The notes under the pieces were generated by a model that worked only from the letters and a program-made list of their open reading frames with translations, was not told the origin of the DNA and did not search any database. A stretch of DNA of 64,000 nucleotides from Pseudomonas ovata. Lineage in GTDB: Bacteria > Pseudomonadota > Gammaproteobacteria > Pseudomonadales > Pseudomonadaceae. The stretch spans positions 62,001 through 126,000 of the forward strand of contig NZ_QFFU01000008.1 of the NCBI RefSeq assembly GCF_003131185.1, given 5' to 3'. The first letter of the stretch is position 1, and every line of letters begins with the position of its first letter. Both the position numbers and the translations under genes were made by a program. This document shows, one piece after another, positions 44,838 through 54,324 of this stretch.

Positions 44838-46091
44838 ATGTTCAGCAAACAAGATCAGATCCAGGGTTACGATGACGAGCTGTTGGCGGCGATGAATGCC
44901 GAAGACCAGCGTCAGGAAGATCACATCGAACTCATCGCTTCTGAAAACTACACCAGCCAGCGCGTCATGCAGGCCCAAGGCAGCGGCCTGACCAACAAAT
45001 ACGCCGAAGGCTACCCGGGCAAGCGCTACTACGGCGGCTGCGAGCACGTCGACAAGGTCGAGCAACTGGCCATCGACCGCGCCAGGCAACTGTTCGGGGC
45101 CGACTACGTCAACGTCCAGCCGCATTCCGGCTCTTCGGCCAACTCGGCGGTCTACCTGGCGCTGCTGCAAGCCGGCGACACCCTCCTGGGCATGAGCCTG
45201 GCCCACGGCGGTCACCTGACCCACGGCGCCAAGGTGTCGTCTTCGGGCAAGCTGTACAACGCCGTGCAGTACGGCATCGACAACGACACCGGGCTGATCA
45301 ACTACGACGAAGTCGAGCGCCTGGCCGTCGAGCACAAGCCGAAGATGATCGTCGCCGGCTTCTCGGCCTACTCCAAGACCCTGGACTTCCCGCGCTTTCG
45401 CGAGATCGCCGACAAGGTCGGGGCCCTGCTGTTCGTCGACATGGCCCACGTGGCCGGTCTGGTCGCCGCCGGCCTGTACCCCAACCCGCTGCCGTACGCC
45501 GACGTGGTCACCACCACCACCCACAAGACCCTGCGCGGTCCGCGTGGCGGCCTGATCCTGGCGCGTGCCAACCCCGAGATCGAGAAAAAGCTCAACGCCG
45601 CCGTATTCCCCGGCGCCCAGGGCGGCCCGCTGATGCACGTCATCGCCGGCAAGGCGGTGTGCTTCAAGGAAGCGCTGGAGCCAGGTTTCAAGGCCTACCA
45701 GCAACAAGTGATCGATAACGCCCAGGCCATGGCCGGCGTGTTCATCGAGCGCGGCTTCGACGTGGTGTCCGGCGGTACCGACAACCACCTGTTCCTGGTC
45801 AGCCTGATCCGCCAGGGCCTGACCGGCAAGGACGCCGACGCGGCCCTGGGCCGTGCGCACATCACCGTCAACAAGAACGCCGTACCGAACGACCCGCAGT
45901 CGCCGTTCGTGACCTCGGGCCTGCGCATCGGCACCCCGGCCGTCACCACCCGTGGCTTCAAGCAGGCCCAGTGCATCGAACTGGCCGGCTGGATCTGCGA
46001 CATCCTCGACAACCTCGGCGATGCCGATGTCGAGGCCAATGTCGCCAGCCATGTGGCCGCCCTGTGCGCCGATTTCCCGGTTTACCGCTGA
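44838..46091 (+). CDS. glyA: Serine hydroxymethyltransferase
   Basis: GlyA converts glycine and 5,10-methylene-THF to serine, so it uses the C1 units and glycine from sarcosine breakdown. The 417-residue protein has [12 protein letters not shown], the PLP-binding [13 protein letters not shown], and the active-site Lys in [17 protein letters not shown] lies before the ATG. It begins the glyA-soxBDAG-purU-fdhA run, and corresponds to GlyA1 of the betaine cluster, not the housekeeping GlyA. Confidence 0.97.
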   Translation: MFSKQDQIQGYDDELLAAMNAEDQRQEDHIELIASENYTSQRVMQAQGSGLTNKYAEGYPGKRYYGGCEHVDKVEQLAIDRARQLFGADYVNVQPHSGSSANSAVYLALLQAGDTLLGMSLAHGGHLTHGAKVSSSGKLYNAVQYGIDNDTGLINYDEVERLAVEHKPKMIVAGFSAYSKTLDFPRFREIADKVGALLFVDMAHVAGLVAAGLYPNPLPYADVVTTTTHKTLRGPRGGLILARANPEIEKKLNAAVFPGAQGGPLMHVIAGKAVCFKEALEPGFKAYQQQVIDNAQAMAGVFIERGFDVVSGGTDNHLFLVSLIRQGLTGKDADAALGRAHITVNKNAVPNDPQSPFVTSGLRIGTPAVTTRGFKQAQCIELAGWICDILDNLGDADVEANVASHVAALCADFPVYR

Positions 46092-46107
46092 TTCAGGAGT
46101 CGCCTCA

Positions 46108-47358
46108 ATGAATCGTTACTCAGGCTTCGGCCTTCTCAAGCACTCCTTCAGCCACCACGAAAACTGGCAGCGCATGTGGCGCACGCCCACGCCCAAGCAG
46201 GTCTACGACGTGGTCATCGTCGGCGGTGGCGGCCACGGCCTGGCCACGGCCTACTACCTGGCCAAGGAACACGGCATCACCAACGTGGCCGTGATCGAAA
46301 AGGGCTACCTGGGCGGCGGCAACACCGCCCGCAACACCACCATCGTGCGCTCCAACTACCTGTGGGACGAATCGGCCCACCTGTACGAGCACGCCATGAA
46401 ACTGTGGGAAGGCCTGTCCCAGGACCTGAACTACAACGTGATGTTTTCCCAGCGCGGCGTGTATAACCTGTGCCACACCCTGCAGGACATCCGTGACTCG
46501 GAGCGCCGCGTCAGCGCCAACCGCCTCAACGGCGTGGATGGCGAGCTGCTCAACACCCAGCAGGTGGCCGACGAGATCCCGTACCTGGACTGCTCGAAGA
46601 ACACCCGCTACCCGATCCTGGGCGCCACCGTACAACGCCGTGGCGGCGTGGCCCGCCATGACGCCGTGGCCTGGGGCTTTGCCCGCGCCGCCGACGCCCT
46701 GGGCGTCGACCTGATCCAGCAGACCGAAGTCATCGGCTTTCGCAAGCAGAACGGCGTGTGCATCGGGGTCGAGACCACCAAGGGCTTCATCGGCGCCAAG
46801 CGTGTCGGCGTGGTTACTGCCGGTAACTCCGGGCACATGGCCAAGCTGGCCGGTTTCCGCCTGCCGGTCGAATCGCACCCGTTGCAGGCGCTGGTGTCCG
46901 AGCCGATCAAGCCGATCATCGACAGCGTGATCATGTCCAACGCCGTGCACGGCTACATCAGCCAGTCCGACAAGGGCGACCTGGTGATCGGTGCCGGTAT
47001 CGACAGCTGGGTCGGCTACGGCCAGCGCGGTTCGTACCCGGTCATCGAGCACACCATCCAGGCCATCGTCGAGATGTTCCCGGTCCTGTCGCGGGTGCGC
47101 ATGAACCGCCAGTGGGGCGGCATCGTCGACACCACGCCGGACGCCTGCCCGATCATCTCCAAGACCCCGGTGCCGAACATGTTCTTCAACTGCGGCTGGG
47201 GCACCGGCGGCTTCAAGGCCACGCCGGGCTCGGGCAACGTGTTTGCCGCAAGTCTCGCCAAAGGCGAAATGCATCCACTGGCGGCACCGTTTTCCATCGA
47301 TCGCTTCCATAACGGCGCGCTGATCGACGAACACGGCGCTGCGGCTGTCGCTCACTGA
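46108..47358 (+). CDS. soxB: Sarcosine oxidase beta subunit
   Basis: SoxB is the FAD/FMN catalytic subunit that oxidises sarcosine. The 416-residue protein starts [20 protein letters not shown], then has the FAD motif [18 protein letters not shown] and [14 protein letters not shown]. It also has the covalent-FMN-site-type GKHSAGQ equivalents near SNYLW and later [18 protein letters not shown] lies upstream of the ATG at 46108. It is the first sox gene, directly after glyA. Confidence 0.95.
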   Translation: MNRYSGFGLLKHSFSHHENWQRMWRTPTPKQVYDVVIVGGGGHGLATAYYLAKEHGITNVAVIEKGYLGGGNTARNTTIVRSNYLWDESAHLYEHAMKLWEGLSQDLNYNVMFSQRGVYNLCHTLQDIRDSERRVSANRLNGVDGELLNTQQVADEIPYLDCSKNTRYPILGATVQRRGGVARHDAVAWGFARAADALGVDLIQQTEVIGFRKQNGVCIGVETTKGFIGAKRVGVVTAGNSGHMAKLAGFRLPVESHPLQALVSEPIKPIIDSVIMSNAVHGYISQSDKGDLVIGAGIDSWVGYGQRGSYPVIEHTIQAIVEMFPVLSRVRMNRQWGGIVDTTPDACPIISKTPVPNMFFNCGWGTGGFKATPGSGNVFAASLAKGEMHPLAAPFSIDRFHNGALIDEHGAAAVAH

Positions 47359-47374
47359 TACGGGGATTTCGAAC

Positions 47375-47671
47375 ATGCTTTATATCTTCTGTCCTCACTG
47401 TGGCGAACTGCGCAGCGAAGAGGAATTCCACGCCGCCGGACAAGCGCACATTCCGCGCCCGCTGGACCCCGGTGCCTGCTCCGACAAGGAGTGGGGCGAG
47501 TACATGTTTTTCCGTGACAACCCGCGTGGCATCCACCACGAACTGTGGGACCACGCCGCCGGCTGCCGGCAGTATTTCAACGTCACCCGCAACACCGTGA
47601 CCTACGAAATTCTCGAAACCTATCCGATTGGCGCCAAGCCGCAGTTCACGGCCGAGGGAGACAAGGTATGA
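47375..47671 (+). CDS. soxD: Sarcosine oxidase delta subunit
   Basis: The small 98-residue subunit binds zinc and is needed for complex assembly. It begins MLYIFCPHCGELRSEEEF and has HAAGCRQYFN, giving Cys/His ligands (CPHC, H, C). It lies between soxB and soxA, with the soxA ATG overlapping its stop (ATGA). Confidence 0.96.
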   Translation: MLYIFCPHCGELRSEEEFHAAGQAHIPRPLDPGACSDKEWGEYMFFRDNPRGIHHELWDHAAGCRQYFNVTRNTVTYEILETYPIGAKPQFTAEGDKV

Positions 47672-50600
47672 GCCAGAGCAATCGACTGCCCAACGGTGGC
47701 CGTATCGACCGGAGCAAGGTGCTGCACTTCACCTTCAACGGTCAGACCTACCAGGGCTTTGCCGGTGACTCGCTGGCCTCGGCCCTGCTGGCCAACGGCG
47801 TGGACGTGATCGGCCGCAGCTTCAAGTACTCGCGTCCCCGCGGCATCTTCGCCGCCGGTGCCGAAGAGCCCAATGCCGTGCTGCAGCTGGGCGCCACCGA
47901 AGCCACCCAGATCCCCAACGTGCGGGCCACGCAACAGGCGCTGTACGCAGGTCTGGTCGCCGCCAGCACCAACGGCTGGCCGAACGTCAACAACGACATG
48001 ATGGGCATCCTGGGCAAGGTCGGCGGCAAGCTGATGCCGCCGGGCTTCTACTACAAGACGTTCATGTACCCCCAGTCGTTCTGGATGACGTACGAGAAGT
48101 ACATCCGTAAAGCGGCCGGCCTTGGCCGGTCGCCGCTGGAAAACGACCCGGACCGCTACGACAACTACAACCAGCACTGCGACGTGCTGGTGGTCGGTGC
48201 AGGTCCCGCCGGTCTGGCGGCTGCCCTGGCCGCCGGGCGCAGTGGTGCCCGGGTGATCCTGGCCGATGAACAGGAAGAGTTCGGCGGCAGCCTGCTCGAC
48301 ACCCGTGAAAGCCTGGACGGCAAGCCGGCCACTGAGTGGGTTGCCAGTGTCGTCGCCGAACTGGCGGGCCTGGACAACGTGATCCTGTTGCCACGCGCCA
48401 CCGTCAATGGCTACCACGACCACAACTTCCTGACCATTCACGAGCGCCTGACCGATCACCTCGGTGACCGTGCGCCGATCGGCCAGGTGCGTCATCGCGT
48501 GCACCGTGTGCGCGCCGGCCGTGTAGTCCTGGCCACCGGTACCCACGAGCGTCCGCTGGTCTACGCCAACAACGACGTGCCCGGCAACATGCTGGCCGGC
48601 GCGGTGTCGACCTACGTGCGCCGCTATGGCGTTTCGCCCGGCAAGAAACTGGTCCTGAGCACCAACAACGACCACGCCTACCGCGTGGCCCTGGACTGGC
48701 TCGACGCCGGCCTGCAAGTGGTGGCCATTGCCGATGCGCGGCACAACCCGCGTGGTTCGCTGGTCGAGGAAGCCCGGGCCAAGGGCCTGCGCATCCTGAC
48801 CTCCAGTGCGGTGATCGAAGCCCGTGGCACCAAGCGCGTGACCGGTGCCCGTGTCGCGGCCATCGACCTGAAATCCATGAAAGTCACCAGCCCCGGCGAG
48901 TGGCTCGATGCCGACCTGATCGCCAGCTCCGGCGGCTACAGCCCGGTGGTCCACCTGGCCTCGCACCTGGGCGGCAAGCCGGTCTGGCGTGAAGACATCC
49001 TGGGCTTCGTGCCCGGCGAAGCCCCGCAGAAACGCGTGTGCGTCGGTGGCATCAACGGCGTCTACAGCCTGGGCGATGCCCTGGCCGACGGCTTCGAAGG
49101 CGGCGTGCGCGCGGCCAGCGAAACCGGCTTCAAGGCGGTCGAAGGCGTACTGCCCAAAGCCGTCAATCGCACGGAAGAACCGACCGTGGCGCTGTTCCAG
49201 GTGCCGCACGAGAAGGGCACGGCACGGGCGCCCAAGCAGTTCGTCGACCTGCAGAACGACGTGACCGCTGCTGCCATCGAACTGGCAACCCGCGAAGGCT
49301 TCGAGTCGGTCGAGCACGTCAAGCGCTACACCGCGCTGGGCTTCGGCACCGACCAGGGCAAGCTGGGCAACGTCAACGGCCTGGCCATCGCGGCCCGTTC
49401 GCTGAACGTGACCATCCCCGAGATGGGCACCACCATGTTCCGCCCCAACTACACGCCGGTGACCTTCGGCGCGGTGGCCGGCCGGCACTGTGGGCACATC
49501 TTCGAGCCGGTCCGCTTCACCGCGCTGCATGCCTGGCATGTGCGCAACGGCGCCGAGTTCGAAGACGTCGGCCAGTGGAAGCGTCCGTGGTACTTCCCGA
49601 AGAACGGTGAAGACATGCACGCCGCCGTGGCCCGCGAATGCAAGGCCGTGCGCGACAGCGTCGGCCTGCTCGACGCCTCGACCCTGGGCAAGATCGACAT
49701 CCAGGGCCCGGATTCGCGCGAGTTCCTCAACCGCATCTACACCAACGCCTGGACCAAGCTGGACGTAGGCAAGGCGCGCTACGGCCTGATGTGCAAGGAA
49801 GACGGCATGGTCTTCGACGACGGCGTGACCGCCTGCGTCGCCGACAACCACTTCGTAATGACCACCACCACCGGCGGCGCGGCCCGTGTGCTGCAATGGC
49901 TGGAGCTGTACCACCAGACCGAATGGCCGGAACTGAAGGTGTACTTCACCTCGGTCACCGACCACTGGGCGACCATGACCCTGTCGGGCCCCAACAGCCG
50001 CAAGCTGCTGGCCGAGGTCAGCGACATCGACCTGGACCGTGAAGCCTTTCCGTTCATGACCTGGAAAGAAGGTCAGGTCGGCGGCGTGCCGGCGCGGGTG
50101 TTCCGCATCTCGTTCACCGGCGAGCTGTCCTACGAGGTCAACGTCCAGGCCGACTACGCCATGGGTGTGCTGGAGAAGATTGCCGAAGCCGGCAAGAAGT
50201 ACAACCTGACCCCGTATGGCACCGAGACCATGCACGTGCTGCGCGCCGAGAAGGGCTTCATCATCGTCGGCCAGGACACCGACGCCTCGATGACCCCGGA
50301 CGACCTGAACATGGGCTGGTGCGTCGGCCGGACCAAGCCATTCTCGTGGATCGGCTGGCGCGGCATGAACCGTGAAGACTGCGTACGCGAGCAGCGCAAG
50401 CAACTGGTCGGCCTCAAGCCGGTCGACCCCAAGCGCTGGCTGCCGGAAGGCGCGCAACTGGTGTTCAATCCGAACCAGACCATCCCGATGAAAATGGTCG
50501 GTCACGTGACCTCCAGCTATGCGCATAACTCGCTGGGTTATTCATTTGCCCTGGCCGTGGTCAAGGGCGGTCTGAACCGCATGGGCGAGAAGGTCTATGC

Positions 50601-50688
50601 ACCGCTGGCCGATGGCAGCGTGATCGAGGCCGAGATCGTGTCTTCGGTGTTCTTCGATCCGAAGAACGAGCGCCAGAACGTGGAATGA
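47668..50688 (+). CDS. soxA: Sarcosine oxidase alpha subunit
   Basis: The 1006-residue subunit has an N-terminal 2Fe-2S-ferredoxin-like fold (LHFTFNGQTYQGFAGDSLASALLANGV, but without the full Cys set), and a FAD/NAD half with VLVVGAGPAGLAAALAAGRSGARVILADE. A C-terminal aminomethyltransferase-like domain moves the methyl carbon to THF (VGLLDASTLGKIDIQGPDS, GTETMHVLRAEKGFIIVGQDTD). It overlaps soxD by four bases and precedes soxG. The methyl carbon goes to THF, feeding GlyA and PurU. Confidence 0.96.
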   Translation: MSQSNRLPNGGRIDRSKVLHFTFNGQTYQGFAGDSLASALLANGVDVIGRSFKYSRPRGIFAAGAEEPNAVLQLGATEATQIPNVRATQQALYAGLVAASTNGWPNVNNDMMGILGKVGGKLMPPGFYYKTFMYPQSFWMTYEKYIRKAAGLGRSPLENDPDRYDNYNQHCDVLVVGAGPAGLAAALAAGRSGARVILADEQEEFGGSLLDTRESLDGKPATEWVASVVAELAGLDNVILLPRATVNGYHDHNFLTIHERLTDHLGDRAPIGQVRHRVHRVRAGRVVLATGTHERPLVYANNDVPGNMLAGAVSTYVRRYGVSPGKKLVLSTNNDHAYRVALDWLDAGLQVVAIADARHNPRGSLVEEARAKGLRILTSSAVIEARGTKRVTGARVAAIDLKSMKVTSPGEWLDADLIASSGGYSPVVHLASHLGGKPVWREDILGFVPGEAPQKRVCVGGINGVYSLGDALADGFEGGVRAASETGFKAVEGVLPKAVNRTEEPTVALFQVPHEKGTARAPKQFVDLQNDVTAAAIELATREGFESVEHVKRYTALGFGTDQGKLGNVNGLAIAARSLNVTIPEMGTTMFRPNYTPVTFGAVAGRHCGHIFEPVRFTALHAWHVRNGAEFEDVGQWKRPWYFPKNGEDMHAAVARECKAVRDSVGLLDASTLGKIDIQGPDSREFLNRIYTNAWTKLDVGKARYGLMCKEDGMVFDDGVTACVADNHFVMTTTTGGAARVLQWLELYHQTEWPELKVYFTSVTDHWATMTLSGPNSRKLLAEVSDIDLDREAFPFMTWKEGQVGGVPARVFRISFTGELSYEVNVQADYAMGVLEKIAEAGKKYNLTPYGTETMHVLRAEKGFIIVGQDTDASMTPDDLNMGWCVGRTKPFSWIGWRGMNREDCVREQRKQLVGLKPVDPKRWLPEGAQLVFNPNQTIPMKMVGHVTSSYAHNSLGYSFALAVVKGGLNRMGEKVYAPLADGSVIEAEIVSSVFFDPKNERQNVE

Positions 50689-50835
50689 CCCGATGGCCGC
50701 GGGGCGTGGAGGGTGGGTGTGGGACCGGCTTGAGCCGGGAAGCAGACACCCCCTTCCATGCACCTCGCTGCTGCATCGGATCGTCGCCCGGCCTGTTGCT
50801 GCGGGCACTACAACAGAATTGATTACAGGTGCGTC

Positions 50836-51468
50836 ATGACTACAGTCAACGTATACCAGCAACGTCCCGCCACCGGCGCCAAGGCCGAGTCGCCGCTGTT
50901 CCATGCCGGCTTCGACAAGCTGGTGGGCAAGGGCCACACCAATCCGGGCGTGGTGCTGCGCGAGAAGAAACTCCTGGGTCACCTGACCCTGCGTGGCGAC
51001 GGCCATGACCCGGCCTTTGCTGCCGGCGTGCACAAGGCCCTGGGCCTTGAACTGCCAGGCGCCCTGGGCCTGGTGATCGACGGCGAGCGTTCGCTGCAAT
51101 GGCTGGGCCCGGATGAATGGGTGCTGATCGTGCCGACCGGCGAAGAGCTCGACGCCGAGCTGAAACTGCGCGAAGCGCTGGACGGGTTGCACATTGCTAT
51201 CGTCAACGTCAGCGGTGGCTGGTCGGTGCTGGAACTGAGCGGTCCACACGTGCGCGATGTGCTGCAGAAATCCACCAGCTACGACGTGCACCCCAATAAC
51301 TTCCCGGTCGGCAAGGCCGTGGGTACGGTGTTCGCCAAGTCGCAACTGGTGATCCGCCGCACCGGCGAAGACACTTGGGAACTGCTGGTACGCCGCAGCT
51401 TCTCCGACTACTGGTGGCTGTGGCTGCAGGATGCAACGGCTGAATATGGTCTGGGCGTAAAAGCCTGA
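50836..51468 (+). CDS. soxG: Sarcosine oxidase gamma subunit
   Basis: The 210-residue subunit completes the heterotetramer. It has VVLREKKLLGHLTLRGD near the start and LELSGPHVRDVLQKSTSYDVHPNNFPVGKAV, resembling the aminomethyltransferase fold. It follows soxA after 147 bases. That spacer contains a short REP-like hairpin, GACCGGCTTGAGCCGGG. Confidence 0.94.
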   Translation: MTTVNVYQQRPATGAKAESPLFHAGFDKLVGKGHTNPGVVLREKKLLGHLTLRGDGHDPAFAAGVHKALGLELPGALGLVIDGERSLQWLGPDEWVLIVPTGEELDAELKLREALDGLHIAIVNVSGGWSVLELSGPHVRDVLQKSTSYDVHPNNFPVGKAVGTVFAKSQLVIRRTGEDTWELLVRRSFSDYWWLWLQDATAEYGLGVKA

Positions 51469-51494
51469 TCCGGCCCTGAACCCGACCGGGGGGG

Positions 51495-51634
51495 GTAGGA
51501 GCGCGCTTGCCCGCGACCGGCTGCGTCAGCAGCCGTAAATTTGCGGCGTTTCGCAGATTTTGAAGACGTTCACAGCCGTAAATTTGCGGCGTTTCGCAGA
51601 TTTTGCGAGCGCTTCGCACTCGGTCGCGGGCAAG
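51495..51634. repeat. REPIN (family 1) with an internal duplication
   Basis: It begins GTAGGAGCGCGCTTGCCCGC and ends with GCACTCGGTCGCGGGCAAG. In the middle the segment CAGCCGTAAATTTGCGGCGT followed by TTCGCAGATTTTG is present twice, separated by about ten bases. It lies between soxG and purU. Confidence 0.85.
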
Positions 51635-51692
51635 ACGGATGGCCGCCCCCACGCTACAGCGGTTGTACCGCTCTGAACCAGGGAAATGACTT

Positions 51693-52550
51693 ATGAGCCG
51701 CGCCCCCGATACATGGATTCTGACCGCCGATTGTCCGAGCGTGCTGGGCACGGTGGATGCGGTGACCCGCTATCTGTTCGAGCAGGGCTGCTATGTCACC
51801 GAGCACCATTCGTTCGATGACCGCTTGTCCGGCCGCTTTTTCATCCGGGTCGAGTTTCGCCAGCCCAAGGACTTCGACGAGGCCGGCTTTCGGGCGGGTC
51901 TGGCCGAACGCGGGGCCGGCTTTGGCATGGTCTTCGAGCTGACCGCGCCGGCCTATCGGCCCAAGGTGGTGATCATGGTCTCCAAGGCCGATCACTGCCT
52001 CAACGACCTGTTGTACCGCCAGCGCATCAACCAGCTGTCGATGGACGTGGTCGCGGTGGTGTCCAACCATCCTGACCTTGAGCCGCTGGCCGCCTGGCAT
52101 TCGATTCCCTACCACTGTTTCCCGCTCGACCCCAACGACAAGCCGGGCCAGGAAGCGAAAGTCTGGCAGGTGATCGAAGACTCTGGCGCCGAACTGGTGA
52201 TCCTTGCCCGCTACATGCAGGTGCTGTCACCGGACCTGTGCCGCAAGCTCGACGGCAAGGCCATCAACATCCACCACTCGCTGCTGCCCGGCTTCAAGGG
52301 CGCCAAGCCGTATCACCAGGCCTACAACAAGGGCGTGAAGATGGTCGGTGCCACCGCGCACTACATCAATAACGACCTGGATGAAGGCCCGATCATCGCC
52401 CAGGGCGTCGAGGTGGTCGACCACGCGCATTACCCCGAAGACCTGATTGCCAAGGGCCGTGACATCGAGTGCCTGACCCTGGCGCGTGCCATCGGCTATC
52501 ACATCGAGCGGCGCGTGTTCCTCAACGCCAATCGCACCGTCGTGCTCTGA
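51693..52550 (+). CDS. purU: Formyltetrahydrofolate deformylase
   Basis: PurU hydrolyses 10-formyl-THF to formate and THF, which balances C1 units from demethylation. The 285-residue protein has an N-terminal ACT domain (ILTADCPSVLGTVDAVTRYLFEQGCYV) and a formyltransferase-like catalytic domain with the Asn-His region INIHHSLLPGFKGAKPYHQAY and VGATAHYINNDLDEGPIIAQ (catalytic Asp). It sits after sox genes, as in the P. aeruginosa cluster. Confidence 0.95.
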   Translation: MSRAPDTWILTADCPSVLGTVDAVTRYLFEQGCYVTEHHSFDDRLSGRFFIRVEFRQPKDFDEAGFRAGLAERGAGFGMVFELTAPAYRPKVVIMVSKADHCLNDLLYRQRINQLSMDVVAVVSNHPDLEPLAAWHSIPYHCFPLDPNDKPGQEAKVWQVIEDSGAELVILARYMQVLSPDLCRKLDGKAINIHHSLLPGFKGAKPYHQAYNKGVKMVGATAHYINNDLDEGPIIAQGVEVVDHAHYPEDLIAKGRDIECLTLARAIGYHIERRVFLNANRTVVL

Positions 52551-52880
52551 TTCACGTCGACGTTTCGCCGCGCTGCCGCCCGGTTGAAACGTCGATGTTT
52601 CTTTCTTGCGCATTCGCCGCGCATTTTCTCCATCAGCCACTATTCTCAATTTCCGCTGCCTGCTGCACGGAAAACACGACAAATCTGCACCGTTGTCGTT
52701 TTTGGAATAGCTGAGGGCGGTGTGGCTGAAAATTCCCGGCTCGATTCAGCGCATCCTTGGCAGCAAGCGACACGCGACGTGTGACCTGCTCGACGACGGG
52801 CCAATGCCTGGCCGTATTCGCCATCGAGTCTGCAATGCGTCGTGCTCCCTCGTTAAAAACAACGAATAGAGGTGACATGC
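52551..52880. other. Spacer before fdhA with a small inverted repeat
   Basis: No gene is seen. Arms CGACGTTTC (52558-52566) and GAAACGTCG (52586-52594) are perfect, with 19 bases between. A T-rich stretch follows, so a weak purU terminator or an operator is possible. A GAGG-type ribosome binding site for fdhA lies at the end. Confidence 0.45.
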
Positions 52881-54080
52881 ATGTCTGGAAATCGCGGTGT
52901 GGTGTATCTCGGCGCTGGCAAGGTCGAAGTACAGAAAATCGACTACCCGAAAATGCAGGACCCCCGTGGCCGCAAGATCGAGCACGGCGTGATCCTGCGC
53001 GTGGTCTCGACCAACATCTGTGGCTCCGACCAGCACATGGTCCGTGGCCGTACCACCGCCCAGGTCGGCCTGGTGCTGGGCCATGAGATCACCGGTGAAG
53101 TGATCGAGAAGGGCACCGGCGTCGAGAACCTGCAGATCGGCGACCTGGTGTCGGTGCCGTTCAACGTGGCCTGCGGCCTGTGCCGTTCGTGCAAGGAACA
53201 GCACACCGGCGTGTGCCTGACCGTCAACCCGGCCCGTCCGGGGGGTGCCTATGGTTATGTCGACATGGGTGACTGGGTCGGTGGCCAGGCCGAGTACGTG
53301 CTGGTGCCGTACGCCGATTTCAACCTGCTGAAACTGCCGGACCGCGACCGCGCGATGGAGAAGATCCGCGACCTGACCTGCCTGTCCGACATCCTGCCGA
53401 CCGGTTACCACGGTGCTGTCACCGCCGGTGTCGGCCCAGGCAGCACCGTGTACGTGGCCGGTGCCGGTCCTGTCGGCCTGGCCGCCGCTGCCTCGGCCCG
53501 CCTGCTGGGCGCGGCCGTGGTCATCGTCGGTGACGTCAACCCGGTGCGCCTGGCCCACGCCAAGGCCCAGGGTTTCGAGATCGCCGACCTGTCCACCGAC
53601 ACCCCGCTGCACGAACAGATCGCCGCGTTGCTGGGCGAGCCGGAAGTCGACTGCGCGGTCGATGCCGTGGGCTTCGAAGCCCGTGGCCACGGCCACGCCG
53701 GTGCCAAGGCCGAAGCGCCTGCTACCGTGCTCAACTCGCTGATGGGCGTGGTGCGCGTGGCCGGCAAGATCGGTATTCCCGGCCTGTACGTGACCGACGA
53801 TCCAGGTGCGGTAGACGCTGCGGCCAAGCAGGGCGCCCTGAGCATCCGCTTTGGTCTGGGCTGGGCCAAGTCGCACAGCTTCCACACCGGCCAGACCCCG
53901 GTGATGAAGTACAACCGCCAGTTGATGCAGGCGATCATGTGGGACCGCATCAACATCGCTGACGTGGTGGGCGTGCAGGTGATCAGCCTGGACCAGGCCC
54001 CGGCCGGTTACGGCGAGTTCGACGCCGGCGTGCCGAAGAAATTCGTGATCGACCCGCACAAGCTGTTCAGCGCGGCGTAA
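52881..54080 (+). CDS. fdhA: Glutathione-independent formaldehyde dehydrogenase
   Basis: FdhA oxidises formaldehyde set free by the demethylases to formate with bound NAD+. The 399-residue zinc alcohol dehydrogenase family member has STNICGSDQHMVRG (catalytic zinc Cys and the Asp/His region), GHEITGEV, four structural-zinc Cys in CGLCRSCKEQHTGVC, and the NAD site VYVAGAGPVGLAAAASARLLGA. The ATG at 52881 follows GAGGTGACATGC. The position matches the end of the betaine cluster in P. aeruginosa. Confidence 0.95.
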   Translation: MSGNRGVVYLGAGKVEVQKIDYPKMQDPRGRKIEHGVILRVVSTNICGSDQHMVRGRTTAQVGLVLGHEITGEVIEKGTGVENLQIGDLVSVPFNVACGLCRSCKEQHTGVCLTVNPARPGGAYGYVDMGDWVGGQAEYVLVPYADFNLLKLPDRDRAMEKIRDLTCLSDILPTGYHGAVTAGVGPGSTVYVAGAGPVGLAAAASARLLGAAVVIVGDVNPVRLAHAKAQGFEIADLSTDTPLHEQIAALLGEPEVDCAVDAVGFEARGHGHAGAKAEAPATVLNSLMGVVRVAGKIGIPGLYVTDDPGAVDAAAKQGALSIRFGLGWAKSHSFHTGQTPVMKYNRQLMQAIMWDRINIADVVGVQVISLDQAPAGYGEFDAGVPKKFVIDPHKLFSAA

Positions 54081-54161
54081 CAGCGATCTTCGCGGCGCAA
54101 GCCGCGATTTTCAAACATAAAACCACTCACTGATTTATTGCACTTGAAATTCGCCCTCTGG

Positions 54162-54312
54162 TAGGAGCGCGCTTGCCCGCGACCGAGTGCGAAGCGCTCG
54201 CAAAATCTGTGAAACGCCACAATTTTACAGTTGTGAACACATTCGAAATCTACGAAACGCCACAATTTTACGACTGCTAACGCACTCGGTCGCGGGCAGA
54301 GCGCGCTCCTAC
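54162..54312. repeat. REPIN (family 1) after fdhA
   Basis: It begins GTAGGAGCGCGCTTGCCCGC and ends GCAGAGCGCGCTCCTAC. Between them are AGTGCGAAGCGCTCGCAAAA, ACGCCACAATTTTACAG and ACGACTGCTAACGCACTCGG. It separates the betaine cluster from the convergent acyltransferase gene. Confidence 0.9.
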
Positions 54313-54324
54313 GGCAGGAGTGGC

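Noticed and set aside
47620..50526. Long minus-strand open frame opposite soxA
   Set aside because: Same cause; soxA is well supported and the reverse translation has no domain.
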